The translations under genes and the position numbers were made by a program. Below the pieces are notes generated by a model, which was given only the letters and a program-made list of their open reading frames with translations, was not told where the DNA came from and ran no database searches. This document shows, in pieces, positions 7,694 to 15,513 of a stretch of DNA of 34,035 nucleotides (position 1 is its first letter; each line of letters starts with the position of its first letter). Source of the DNA: Paenibacillus lemnae (GTDB lineage Bacteria; Bacillota; Bacilli; Paenibacillales; Paenibacillaceae); NCBI RefSeq assembly GCF_012933385.1, contig NZ_JABBPN010000029.1:1-34035 (forward strand). Direction: 5' to 3'.

Positions 7694-8694
7694 ATTCTCC
7701 CTCCTTTGCGGGTGCGCTGTCTGGGAAGCTCGATGCTGCGGATCAGCCGCTGCAGAGCTTCATGCTGATCTACCCCGGCAGATCTGGCCTCAAAACCAAG
7801 CTGCAGACGATGCGCCAGTACAGGCCCCGCCACCGTAAGGCAGTCGTCGGGAATGACATACATCCGGCCATCCATAAAGGCCGAAGCCTGTGATGCTCGC
7901 ATCCAGGCCAGTGTTCCGCGCGGACTGATGCCAAGGCGAATGTCCTGATGTTTCCGGGATGCGTCGGCAATCTGGACAAGGTATTTTTTAATACTCTCAT
8001 CCACATACACACGCAGGACCGAGCGCTGCATCGTTGTGATTTCGGATGCTGCCAGAAGAGGACCCGGAAGCGAGTTCAGCTCTCTGTCTTGTGCCCGCTC
8101 CAGCATCAGCACCTCCTGCTCCATGTCCGGATAGCCCAGAGACAGTCTCATCATAAAGCGATCCATCTGGGCTTCAGGCAGCCGATTGGTACCTTCAAAT
8201 TCACACGGATTCTGTGTGGCCAGCAGAAAGAAAGGCGATCGCAGCGGATATGTCCTTCCATCTACCGTAACCTTTCTCTCCTCCATCAGCTCCAGCAGGG
8301 CCGATTGAGCCCGCGGAGATGCCCGGTTGATCTCATCGGCAAGTATCATATGGTTTGCAAGAACGGGCCCCGGCCTGAAATCAAAGTCTCCAGTATGTGG
8401 AGAATACACTGTGGTTCCGGTGATATCACCAGGCATCAGATCACTCGTAAACTGTATTCTGCCAAAATCGCATCCAATAACGGATGCTATGCACCGCACA
8501 AGCATCGTTTTTCCTACACCCGGCACATCCTCCAGCAAAATATGTCCTCCGGCCAGCATGGACATAAAGGCTCGCCTCACCTGTTCTTCGTGACCTATAA
8601 TAACGCTGCTTACCTTTTGAACAGCACGCTGTATCAACTCCGGTCCCCAGTACGGGTGATCCGGCTCTTCCTGCTGCAGCGATGAATGAAACAT
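7690..8694 (-). CDS. yeaC: MoxR-family AAA+ ATPase
   Basis: The 334-residue AAA+ protein is a chaperone-like ATPase of the MoxR group. Walker A is VPGVGKT (57-63), Walker B is MILADE (116-121), and sensor 1 is ATQN (159-162). The stretch INRASPRAQSALLELMEER is typical of MoxR. It is the first gene of the yeaC-yeaD-yebA operon, and MoxR proteins are thought to remodel or activate complexes that include their DUF58 partner. GCGGAGG lies about 10 bases before the ATG. No clear sigma-A promoter was found in the 225 bases upstream. Confidence 0.92.
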   Translation of the reverse strand: MFHSSLQQEEPDHPYWGPELIQRAVQKVSSVIIGHEEQVRRAFMSMLAGGHILLEDVPGVGKTMLVRCIASVIGCDFGRIQFTSDLMPGDITGTTVYSPHTGDFDFRPGPVLANHMILADEINRASPRAQSALLELMEERKVTVDGRTYPLRSPFFLLATQNPCEFEGTNRLPEAQMDRFMMRLSLGYPDMEQEVLMLERAQDRELNSLPGPLLAASEITTMQRSVLRVYVDESIKKYLVQIADASRKHQDIRLGISPRGTLAWMRASQASAFMDGRMYVIPDDCLTVAGPVLAHRLQLGFEARSAGVDQHEALQRLIRSIELPRQRTRKGGRM

Positions 8695-8810
8695 AAAGTT
8701 CTACCTCCGCTTCCCGTTCATTTCTCCCAATCTTGTAAAAGGAGTCTATGAATAGGTTTTCCAAGATGAGCCCAAGATAGACCGTGCTGAGATGAAATTC
8801 CACCGAGAAT

Positions 8811-8860
8811 AATAAAAAAGAAGCACAGCCTTCTCCATCATTCGGAGAGACTGTGCCTCT
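8811..8860 (-). terminator. Terminator of yjlC-ndh
   Basis: Minus-strand arms AGAGGCACAG and CTGTGCTTCT, with an inner TCTCC/GGAGA pairing, are followed by TTTTTTATT (8818-8811). It lies downstream of ndh and ahead of the yeaC gene. Confidence 0.8.
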
Positions 8861-8876
8861 TGGGTAATCTTTATTG

Positions 8877-8905
8877 AGCAGACGCTTTATGCAAAGACGT
8901 CTGCT
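8877..8905 (-). other. Hairpin after ndh without a T-tract
   Basis: Eight-base arms AGCAGACG (8877-8884) and CGTCTGCT (8898-8905) form a stable hairpin 15 bases after the ndh stop codon. No T-run follows, so it is more likely an mRNA 3'-end stabiliser than the main terminator. Confidence 0.5.
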
Positions 8906-8919
8906 TCTCGTTTATTGGC

Positions 8920-10095
8920 TTAGTACGCCAGCGTAAACAAACCTTTGATGTGGGACAGGTAACGCATGTTACTTGCTTCCTTCATCAGGGTTGCAGGCAG
9001 GCCTTTCAGCTGGGTTTTGTTCGCGCCGATCGTACCGATCGCATCCTTGCGGCCCAGGCTGCCCAGGGTACCGGAGAATACAGGAACGAAAGTTTCCAGT
9101 ACGCCGCCCTGCGCATAGGCATACATGTTGTATCCTACCAGCTCACCCATTTGCCAGGCCAGCTGTGCTGTCGGAGGATACGGACGTCCTTCAGGACCCA
9201 TAACTACCGCACTGTCACCAGCAAGGAATACATCCGGGTGTGAAGTCGACTGCAGGAACTCGTTCACAACAGCACGGCCGCGGTTCACTTCGATACCGCA
9301 GTTAGCTACAACCGAGTTACCCTGTACGCCGCCTGTCCATACCAGTGTGCTGGTCTGGATGGTGCTTCCGTCTTTCAGTTCTACCGTTGTACCGTCCATC
9401 TTGGTAATCGGAAGACCTGTCAGGAAGTTTACACCGCGTTTTTGCAGGCTTGTCGTTGCACGATCCACCAGCTCAGGCGGGAAGCCCGGCAGGATGGAAG
9501 GAGCAGCTTCTACACAATACAGTGTAATTTCATCCGGGGAGAGGCCGTATTTACGAGCCAGTTCACTCTTCATATCGGCATATTCGCCAACAAGCTCAAC
9601 ACCCGTCAAACCGCCTCCGCCGACCACGATCGTAGCGTCCGCAGGGTTCTTCGTTCTGCTGTATTCCGCAATCCGGTTCTCCACATGCTCATGCAGACGA
9701 TTGGCATCGCTCACGGACTTCAGGATAAAGCTGTTCTCCTGCAGTCCAGGAATGCCGAAGAATGCTGTTTCACTGCCCAGAGCAACAACCAGCATATCGT
9801 AAGTAAATGTACCGCCGTCTTCGAGCGATACAGAGTGGTCATCCGGCTTGATTTCTTTTACAGTACCGATGCGGAGATCCACGTTAGCGTCACGAAGAAG
9901 CTTGTCCAGTGGCAGTGCAACAGCTTTCTCGGCAATGTTGCCAGCAGCCAGACGATGAAGCTCGGTAATAATTTGGTGCGTTGTGAAACGGTTAACCAGT
10001 GTGATCTTCGCATTCACGCCGAAATGCTCGCGGGCTGAAAGAGCGCTCAGCAAACCGCCGTAGCCTCCGCCCAAGATCAGAATATGTTTAGACAT
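8920..10095 (-). CDS. ndh: Type II NADH:quinone dehydrogenase
   Basis: The 391-residue flavoprotein passes electrons from NADH to menaquinone at the inner face of the membrane without pumping protons. The FAD-binding motif ILGGGYGGLLSA is at the N-terminus. The NADH-binding motif VVGGGGLTGVELVGE is mid-protein, and the second FAD motif FLAGDSA with PYPPTAQLAWQMG follows. An earlier ATG at 10101 abuts GGAGG with no spacing. The ATG at 10095 sits 6 bases from GGAGG and is chosen. It follows yjlC by 30 bases, the same operon as B. subtilis yjlC-ndh. Confidence 0.92.
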   Translation of the reverse strand: MSKHILILGGGYGGLLSALSAREHFGVNAKITLVNRFTTHQIITELHRLAAGNIAEKAVALPLDKLLRDANVDLRIGTVKEIKPDDHSVSLEDGGTFTYDMLVVALGSETAFFGIPGLQENSFILKSVSDANRLHEHVENRIAEYSRTKNPADATIVVGGGGLTGVELVGEYADMKSELARKYGLSPDEITLYCVEAAPSILPGFPPELVDRATTSLQKRGVNFLTGLPITKMDGTTVELKDGSTIQTSTLVWTGGVQGNSVVANCGIEVNRGRAVVNEFLQSTSHPDVFLAGDSAVVMGPEGRPYPPTAQLAWQMGELVGYNMYAYAQGGVLETFVPVFSGTLGSLGRKDAIGTIGANKTQLKGLPATLMKEASNMRYLSHIKGLFTLAY

Positions 10096-10125
10096 GACCA
10101 TCCTCCGTTCTTATCCGTTTTCGTC

Positions 10126-10593
10126 TTAACGTTTGTTCTGCTGATCGCGCTCGTTCAATACGTCCATATAAGCCTGTGCAAAACGCAGGGCTTTCTGAAC
10201 TTGAGGATCCTTCAGCATTTTCATCAAACCAAATACGCTGATGTTTCCATGGTCGTCCTGAGCACGTACACGGTCTCCGGCTTCAATAGCAGCGGACGCT
10301 GTACCTTTCAAGGTGTCGGTGACAGGCTTTGTAAAGCCGCTCAGCGATGCCATGGTGTCTTCGGCAAGAACCGGGTCGGTGGCTACCGATTTCCCGAAAT
10401 CATATGCCTTTGTCAAAAGGGTAAGCATTTCCGCCAGTTTTGGAAGCTGGTCCACAAGGACGGTCAGAGACTCTTGAATTTCCGGCTTCAGCAATTGGTC
10501 AAACACATCGGGAAGACCCGCTTGCGGAGCTCCGAGGTTTTCGGCAACCTTCTCCGAGCCTTCGGATGGTTGCGGACGGGATGTTTCTGTCAT
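10126..10593 (-). CDS. yjlC: DUF1641 family protein YjlC
   Basis: This is a 155-residue soluble protein with the DUF1641 pattern: a helical region near FDQLLKPEIQESLTVLVDQLP, then a small-residue stretch, then the conserved end SVFGLMKMLKDPQVQ with RFAQAYMDVL. Function is not established. In Bacillaceae it is co-transcribed with ndh, which it precedes here, so a role in regulating or docking the NADH dehydrogenase is plausible. The ATG at 10593 has a good AAAGGAGG site. The long leader upstream carries a Rex-like operator and hairpins. Confidence 0.85.
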   Translation of the reverse strand: MTETSRPQPSEGSEKVAENLGAPQAGLPDVFDQLLKPEIQESLTVLVDQLPKLAEMLTLLTKAYDFGKSVATDPVLAEDTMASLSGFTKPVTDTLKGTASAAIEAGDRVRAQDDHGNISVFGLMKMLKDPQVQKALRFAQAYMDVLNERDQQNKR

Positions 10594-10649
10594 GATAATT
10601 GCCTCCTTTGCTTTAAATGAGGTCCCAAGAAGAACATGGCGGCGATTGA

Positions 10650-10692
10650 ACCGGTTAGTTGTAATTTTGGGATAACCGGCCGCTATTATGCA
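10650..10692 (-). other. Hairpin in yjlC leader
   Basis: On the minus strand CCGGTTA and TAACCGG form a 7-base-pair stem around about 15 bases, with GCGG/CCGC close by on either side. It has no T-tract, so it is not an intrinsic terminator. It lies between the putative promoter and yjlC and may be a leader structure. Confidence 0.35.
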
Positions 10693-10732
10693 TCACTGTC
10701 ATAAGTGAGGAATGTCACCGAATCTTTCGCGC

Positions 10733-10760
10733 CAAAACAAAGCAGGGGGATATCTCCCCC
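10733..10760 (-). terminator. Terminator-like hairpin between Rex site and yjlC
   Basis: GGGGGA (10745-10750) and TCCCCC (10755-10760) close a four-base loop. On the minus strand TGCTTTGTTTT follows. It could end transcription of the polysaccharide deacetylase gene (stop at 10858). If the yjlC promoter is at the Rex site, it would instead be a leader attenuator. Confidence 0.55.
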
Positions 10761-10785
10761 TCCCTATGGAACACTTTCATTGGGA

Positions 10786-10803
10786 TTGTGATTATTATCT
10801 CAA
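10786..10803. promoter_or_regulatory. Rex operator
   Basis: The 18-base site TTGTGATTATTATCTCAA matches the Rex consensus TTGTGA-N6-TCACAA with one mismatch. Rex senses the NADH/NAD+ ratio and is known to repress yjlC-ndh in B. subtilis. A weak promoter on the minus strand, TTTGTA (10838-10833), 16 bases, TATAGA (10816-10811), would place this operator at the start of transcription. Confidence 0.7.
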
Positions 10804-10857
10804 CCTCTAGTCTATAACTTGTGCTTCATAATTACAAACAAAAAATACGAGGTTTTT

Positions 10858-12219
10858 CTACAAAGTTTGGATTTTATAGGCATTCCCTTTCGAAACGATT
10901 GCCTTTAACGGATGTCCTGACAGCTGCAGCACTTCCCGAAGCGGAATCCACGTGGTGTGACCTGTCATTCCAATTTCCGGGACCTGACGCGCCTGCGATT
11001 TCCCGGACTGAATCGTGCCCATGAACGGATCTGCCGTCCAGGATCGTCCGCCCAGCCACACTTTGGCCGTACGGTTGGACGCATCCCAGTTTACACGGCC
11101 GCCCAGACGCTCTACAGCCGATCGCAGCGGGACGAGCAGCTTCCCATTCTCCATCCTGTATTCACCGGATCGAAATATGGCCGCCAGGCCGTTCATATCT
11201 ACTTCCAGGTGATTCCCCTGACGGAACAGAGCTGCATTGACAGTGACATGCTCTGCAATCCATACGGAGCCAGGCTGCCCTTTCTTGGGCTCGATTTGCA
11301 CTTTGAATTGTACCGGTTTGATCTCAGGTGTAAGGATATCAAAACGGTATCCGACTTTTTGATAGTATTTAATGATGCGCGGGAGCGCCTTGACAGTCTC
11401 CTCATGACCTGCCCCGTCATGAAGCAGCACGACAGCCTCATTCCCCTGGTGAGGAGCAGTGGACATTTTGACAATCTCATCCGCCGGCACTCCTTTTCTC
11501 TTGGAGTCTCCGCTGTCTACGTTCCAATCAAACACTTTATAGCCCCCCTGCTCCAGCAGATCGAAATAGGCAGCATCAAATTTACCAGCCGTACCGCCGG
11601 GTGCACGCACCAGCTGAGGACGTTCCCCGGTAATGAGGCGAATGATTTCCTCCGTCTGTTTGATCTGGTTCCAGAAGGCCGTGAATTTGTGATAAAGCTC
11701 TGTATAGTTATGATCATATGTATGGTTACCGATCGCATGGCCTTCTTCATGAATGCGCCCAATGATCTCCGGACGCCGTTCTGCCTGCTGACCTAAAACA
11801 AAGAACGTTCCCTTAATTTTGTACGTATTCAGGATGTCCAGCACTTCTCCTGTCAATCCCGAAGGCCCGTCATCAAAGGTGAGATATACTGTTTTTGCCG
11901 TGACAGGTTTTGCCTGGACCGGTTTTGCTGATTTATTAGCAGCTGCTGCAGATTTTGCAGGCACAGGTCTTGCTGCCAGAGGTTTTACAGTCACAGGTGT
12001 TGCAGCTACAGGTTTTGCAGCTACAGGTTTTGCCGACTTCAAGGTGCTGACATCAGCACCGGAACCGCCCACCACGGTTTTGGAAGTCACATGCCGGTTT
12101 TGAGAATCTATCAGATAACGGTCCGGCTGGACAGCATCCAGCATACCTTCAGGCCACAGAAGTGCTAAAATCAAAATCAAACCTACCGTACGGGCCAAGA
12201 CCAGGAACATTTTGTTCAT
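10858..12219 (-). CDS. Secreted polysaccharide deacetylase with C-terminal copper amine oxidase-like domain
   Basis: The 453-residue protein begins with a signal peptide or anchor (about 5-25). A linker rich in K, P, V and A repeats (about 62-110) follows, then a NodB deacetylase domain. The metal-binding and catalytic motifs are present: TFDDGPS (Asp116, Asp117), GNHTYDH (His166, His170), RAPGG (Arg205) and LLHDG (His267). The last 120 residues (PLRSAVERLGGRVNWD and WIPLREVLQLSG) look like the copper amine oxidase N-terminal-like wall domain common in Paenibacillus exoproteins. It probably removes acetyl groups from peptidoglycan or another wall glycan. GGAGG precedes the ATG well. Confidence 0.88.
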   Translation of the reverse strand: MNKMFLVLARTVGLILILALLWPEGMLDAVQPDRYLIDSQNRHVTSKTVVGGSGADVSTLKSAKPVAAKPVAATPVTVKPLAARPVPAKSAAAANKSAKPVQAKPVTAKTVYLTFDDGPSGLTGEVLDILNTYKIKGTFFVLGQQAERRPEIIGRIHEEGHAIGNHTYDHNYTELYHKFTAFWNQIKQTEEIIRLITGERPQLVRAPGGTAGKFDAAYFDLLEQGGYKVFDWNVDSGDSKRKGVPADEIVKMSTAPHQGNEAVVLLHDGAGHEETVKALPRIIKYYQKVGYRFDILTPEIKPVQFKVQIEPKKGQPGSVWIAEHVTVNAALFRQGNHLEVDMNGLAAIFRSGEYRMENGKLLVPLRSAVERLGGRVNWDASNRTAKVWLGGRSWTADPFMGTIQSGKSQARQVPEIGMTGHTTWIPLREVLQLSGHPLKAIVSKGNAYKIQTL

Positions 12220-12330
12220 ATTAATCTACCTCCATAGTTTCTATGAGATTCACAGCGGGATTTCATATCTGATAGATTATATGGAGGGCATTTCAAAAAA
12301 AGACTATATCGTTCGAGTTAAAAATTCGCA

Positions 12331-12367
12331 AAAAAAACCGCCCGCGTCAGGATGACACGGACGGTTT
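12331..12367 (-). terminator. Terminator of bcp
   Basis: Fifteen-base arms (12335-12349 and 12353-12367) with a three-base loop are followed on the minus strand by a T-run. It lies 5 bases after the bcp stop codon. Confidence 0.85.
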
Positions 12368-12371
12368 GACT

Positions 12372-12842
12372 TTATAATGTTTGGACAGCCTCCAGCACTT
12401 CTTCCACATGGCCTGCGACCTTGACCTTGCGCCAGGCACGGGCCAGCCTGCCCTCTTCATCAATCAGAAAAGTGGACCGGACGATCCCCTCGAATTCACG
12501 GCCGTACATTTTCTTGAGCTGCCATACGCCGAATAACTCACTCACCTGATGCTCCTCATCAGACAGCAGCAGAAACGGCAGGCCGTATTTTTCAATAAAT
12601 TTGCTGTGGGATTTCAGGGGATCCGGGCTGATACCAATGACCACAGCTCCCTTCTGCTCCAATTCTTCATGGGCATCCCGGAAGCCGCAGGCTTCATCTG
12701 TGCATCCAGGCGTCATATTTTTCGGATAAAAATACACCACGACCTTCTTGCCGCGAAAGCTGCTCAGCGAAATGTCCTCTCCATTTGAACCCGGCAAGGT
12801 GAAGTCTGGTACGGTCTGTCCCGTCTCAAGATTCGTCTCCAT
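12372..12842 (-). CDS. bcp: Thioredoxin-dependent peroxiredoxin, BCP/PrxQ type
   Basis: The 156-residue cytoplasmic enzyme reduces hydrogen and organic peroxides using thioredoxin. The active site is TPGCTDEAC with peroxidatic Cys47 and resolving Cys52, the five-residue spacing of the 2-Cys PrxQ group. FYPKNMTPGC and the RSTFLID motif are also typical. GGAGCTG precedes the ATG by about 12 bases. In B. subtilis the homologue ygaF lies beside gsaB and perR. Here bcp is divergent from the LCP gene, gsaB follows that, and perR is not present. Confidence 0.93.
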   Translation of the reverse strand: METNLETGQTVPDFTLPGSNGEDISLSSFRGKKVVVYFYPKNMTPGCTDEACGFRDAHEELEQKGAVVIGISPDPLKSHSKFIEKYGLPFLLLSDEEHQVSELFGVWQLKKMYGREFEGIVRSTFLIDEEGRLARAWRKVKVAGHVEEVLEAVQTL

Positions 12843-12925
12843 GATTCCAATCAGCTCCTTCCTTGTATGCCTGGCCCATTTTAATATACTTCATTCACCC
12901 TGTTCAACATTCACGATGTAAAAAA

Positions 12926-12954
12926 TTGATTGTCGCCCCAAAAGAATTTATAAT
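12926..12954 (+). promoter_or_regulatory. Promoter of the LCP gene
   Basis: TTGATT (12926-12931) and TATAAT (12949-12954) are separated by 17 bases. The gene starts at 13035, so the leader is about 75 bases. Confidence 0.8.
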
Positions 12955-13034
12955 ATAGGGAATGCTTATGTTAATTGTTCATATCCTAAACATTGATTAT
13001 TACTCACCTGTGTGATCCCGAAAGGAAGAACCTG

Positions 13035-14051
13035 ATGGAGAAAAGATCTTCGAGAAAGAAAAGAATGTCAAGAACCAAGAAAACAATCATATGGACGGTC
13101 AGCCTGATTATGGCCGGTATTCTCAGCTATGGGACTTATTATGCTACCTCCATTTACAGCGGTTTGGACGGACTTCAGAAATCCGGAGAATCCTCCCCTT
13201 TCCGTGAGATTGAACAAGTGGATGCCAAGGCTCCTGAGCCACCGAAATGGGAAGGAACCGAGCCTGTAAATATCCTGCTGATGGGCGTGGATGCACGCGG
13301 CTTCGATGAAGGAGAAATTCCGAGATCCGATACCATGCTCGTAGCATCTATCGATCCGGTGGATAAGACCATTAACCTGTTCTCCATCATGCGTGATACG
13401 TATACTGAAATTCCCGGCTACGGAAACAGCCGGATTAACACTGCTGTAACACATGGACCGAAAACAGCGATGATGGCTGTCGGCGATCTGCTCGGCCTTC
13501 CCATCCAGTACTATGTGTACACGGATTTCCAAGGATTTATCAAGCTCGTGGACTCGATCGGCGGCGTGGATTTTTATGTAGAAAAGGATATGAAATACGG
13601 AAGCAAAGCGGACAAAAATCAGTATGATATTGATTTGAAGCAGGGCATGCAGCATCTCGATGGCAACAAAGCGCTGCAGTATGTCCGGTTCCGTTACGAT
13701 AAGCTGGGAGACTTCACACGTACGGAACGTCAGCGCGAACTGATGAAGGCTGTCGCGAAGAAGATGCAGTCCACCACCTCCATTATGAAGCTTCCGGATA
13801 TTCTGGAGTCGGTAAGTCCGTATATTGATACCAACCTGGATGTTACTGATATGGTGAAGCTGGCTAATGTCGGCTATCAGAGCAGTATGAAGGGCAGTGA
13901 ACAAATTCCGCCGATGAAGCTGCTGGTGGAAGACAACGTCGGGGGTGCGGCGGTACTCACCGTACGTAACCCTCAGACTTTGAAGGATTACGTACAGGAA
14001 GTATTGAATCCTCCAGCGCCCGAACCGGAAACGGAGTCTCAGCAAAATTAA
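13035..14051 (+). CDS. LytR-CpsA-Psr (LCP) family glycopolymer transferase
   Basis: The 338-residue protein has a basic N-terminus, one membrane segment (about 17-37) and an extracytoplasmic LCP domain. Key motifs are VNILLMGVDAR, PRSDTMLVASIDP, FSIMRDTYTEIPG, the RINTA stretch and VRFRYDKLGDFTRTERQR, whose arginines and aspartates bind the pyrophosphate of the lipid carrier. Family members attach teichoic acids or capsule to peptidoglycan. An upstream ATG at 12993 is in frame, but ATG 13035 has AAAGGAAG 7 bases upstream and begins the basic N-terminus, so it is chosen. gsaB follows 70 bases later. Confidence 0.92.
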   Translation: MEKRSSRKKRMSRTKKTIIWTVSLIMAGILSYGTYYATSIYSGLDGLQKSGESSPFREIEQVDAKAPEPPKWEGTEPVNILLMGVDARGFDEGEIPRSDTMLVASIDPVDKTINLFSIMRDTYTEIPGYGNSRINTAVTHGPKTAMMAVGDLLGLPIQYYVYTDFQGFIKLVDSIGGVDFYVEKDMKYGSKADKNQYDIDLKQGMQHLDGNKALQYVRFRYDKLGDFTRTERQRELMKAVAKKMQSTTSIMKLPDILESVSPYIDTNLDVTDMVKLANVGYQSSMKGSEQIPPMKLLVEDNVGGAAVLTVRNPQTLKDYVQEVLNPPAPEPETESQQN

Positions 14052-14066
14052 CAGCACCACACACGG

Positions 14067-14100
14067 ACAGGCCGCCATCCAGGCAGGCCTGTTCTCATTT
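14067..14100 (+). terminator. Weak terminator after the LCP gene
   Basis: ACAGGCC (14067-14073) and GGCCTGT (14086-14092) pair and are followed by TCTCATTT. The T-run is poor, so read-through into gsaB is likely. Confidence 0.45.
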
Positions 14101-14121
14101 ATAAGGAAAGGAAGGATCACC

Positions 14122-15453
14122 ATGTCCACTCAAAACAATAGAGAACGTTCCAAACATTTATACGAAGAAGCTCTTGAGCATATTGTCGGAGGCGTCAACA
14201 GCCCTTCCCGTTCATTCAAAGCCGTAGGAGGCGGCGCCCCTGTCTTTATGAAACGTGCGAAAGGCGCACACTTCTGGGATGAGGACGACAACCGCTACAT
14301 CGATTATCTCGCCGCATACGGACCGATCATTACAGGTCACGCACATCCTCATATCACGAAGGCTATTACGGACGCCGCCGAGAACGGAGTTCTTTACGGT
14401 ACGCCTACCGGACTTGAAATCAGGCTGGCCAAAATGCTGAAGGAAGCCATTCCCTCGATGGACAAGGTCCGGTTCGTGAACTCCGGGACAGAAGCCGTCA
14501 TGACGACGATCCGTGTGGCAAGGGCGTATACGAAACGCAGCAAGATCATTAAATTCGCCGGATGTTATCACGGTCATTCCGATCTGGTTCTGGTCGCTGC
14601 CGGCTCCGGCCCCTCTACACTCGGAATTCCCGACAGTGCAGGTGTTCCGGCCAGTATCGCGCATGAGGTGATTACCGTTCCTTTTAATGACCTGCACGGC
14701 CTCCGCGAAGCACTGGACAAATGGAAGGATGAGGTGGCCGCCGTCATGGTGGAGCCCATCGTAGGCAATTTCGGCATGGTTATGCCGAAGCCTGGATTTT
14801 TGGAAGGACTGTGTAAAATGGCCCATGATAACGGCTCACTCGTCATCTATGACGAAGTGATCACTGCCTTCCGCTTCCACTACGGGTCCGCCCAAACTTA
14901 TGCCGGACTGCAAAACCATGAAGCGATCCAGCCGGACCTGACGGCTCTGGGCAAAATCATCGGCGGCGGCCTGCCGATCGGCGCTTACGGCGGCCGCAAG
15001 CATATTATGGAGCAGGTCGCTCCGCTTGGCCCTGCCTACCAAGCTGGAACGATGGCCGGCAATCCGGCCTCCATCGCTTCCGGTATTGCCTGCCTGGAAA
15101 TTTTACAAGGGGAAGGCGTGTATGAGGAGATGGAACGTCTGAGCATCAGGCTGACCGAAGGCCTTCAGGCATCGGCTGACCGCCACGGCATTCCGTTAAC
15201 GATCAACCGGATTCGAGGTTCCTTCTCTGCGCATTTCTGCCAGCATCCGGTGACGGATTATGATGAAGCCCAGGATACCGACGGCGAGGCGTTCGCTGCT
15301 TTCTTCCGGCACATGCTGGATCAGGGCATCAATCTCGCGCCTTCCAAGTACGAAGCCTGGTTCCTGACGACCGCTCACACGGATGAGGATATCCAGGAAA
15401 CCCTTGCCGCTGCTGAAGAGTCCTTCCGGCAGATGGCCAGTGAGAACACCTAA
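14122..15453 (+). CDS. gsaB: Glutamate-1-semialdehyde 2,1-aminomutase, GsaB type
   Basis: The 443-residue PLP enzyme of class III aminotransferases interconverts glutamate-1-semialdehyde and 5-aminolevulinate in haem synthesis. The PLP lysine is Lys278 (LTALGKIIGGGLP). Motifs EHIVGGVNSPSRSFKAVG, FVNSGTEAVMTTIRVARAYT and VIYDEVITAFR are present. The wording of ALGKIIGGGLPIGAYGG and QAGTMAGNPASIASG resembles the second B. subtilis paralogue GsaB more than HemL of the hemAXCDBL operon, and gsaB lies near bcp in B. subtilis too. AAGGAAGG lies 8 bases before the ATG. Confidence 0.9.
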   Translation: MSTQNNRERSKHLYEEALEHIVGGVNSPSRSFKAVGGGAPVFMKRAKGAHFWDEDDNRYIDYLAAYGPIITGHAHPHITKAITDAAENGVLYGTPTGLEIRLAKMLKEAIPSMDKVRFVNSGTEAVMTTIRVARAYTKRSKIIKFAGCYHGHSDLVLVAAGSGPSTLGIPDSAGVPASIAHEVITVPFNDLHGLREALDKWKDEVAAVMVEPIVGNFGMVMPKPGFLEGLCKMAHDNGSLVIYDEVITAFRFHYGSAQTYAGLQNHEAIQPDLTALGKIIGGGLPIGAYGGRKHIMEQVAPLGPAYQAGTMAGNPASIASGIACLEILQGEGVYEEMERLSIRLTEGLQASADRHGIPLTINRIRGSFSAHFCQHPVTDYDEAQDTDGEAFAAFFRHMLDQGINLAPSKYEAWFLTTAHTDEDIQETLAAAEESFRQMASENT

Positions 15454-15456
15454 TAA

Positions 15457-15504
15457 GAAAAAGAGGCATTTCCCGGACTCAGCGGGAAATGCCTCTTTGC
15501 ACTT
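15457..15504. terminator. Bidirectional terminator between gsaB and the SGNH hydrolase gene
   Basis: Thirteen-base arms (15463-15475 and 15483-15495) form the stem. The plus strand continues with TTTGCACTTTT and the minus strand with TTTTTCTT. It lies between convergent genes and can serve both. Confidence 0.85.
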
Positions 15505-15513
15505 TTCAAGATA

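Noticed and set aside
7948..8685. 245-codon plus-strand open frame opposite yeaC
   Set aside because: It is a shadow of the MoxR ATPase gene with no RBS or recognisable product.
13068..14129. 353-codon minus-strand open frame opposite the LCP gene
   Set aside because: It is a shadow frame; the plus strand encodes a recognisable LCP domain with promoter and RBS.
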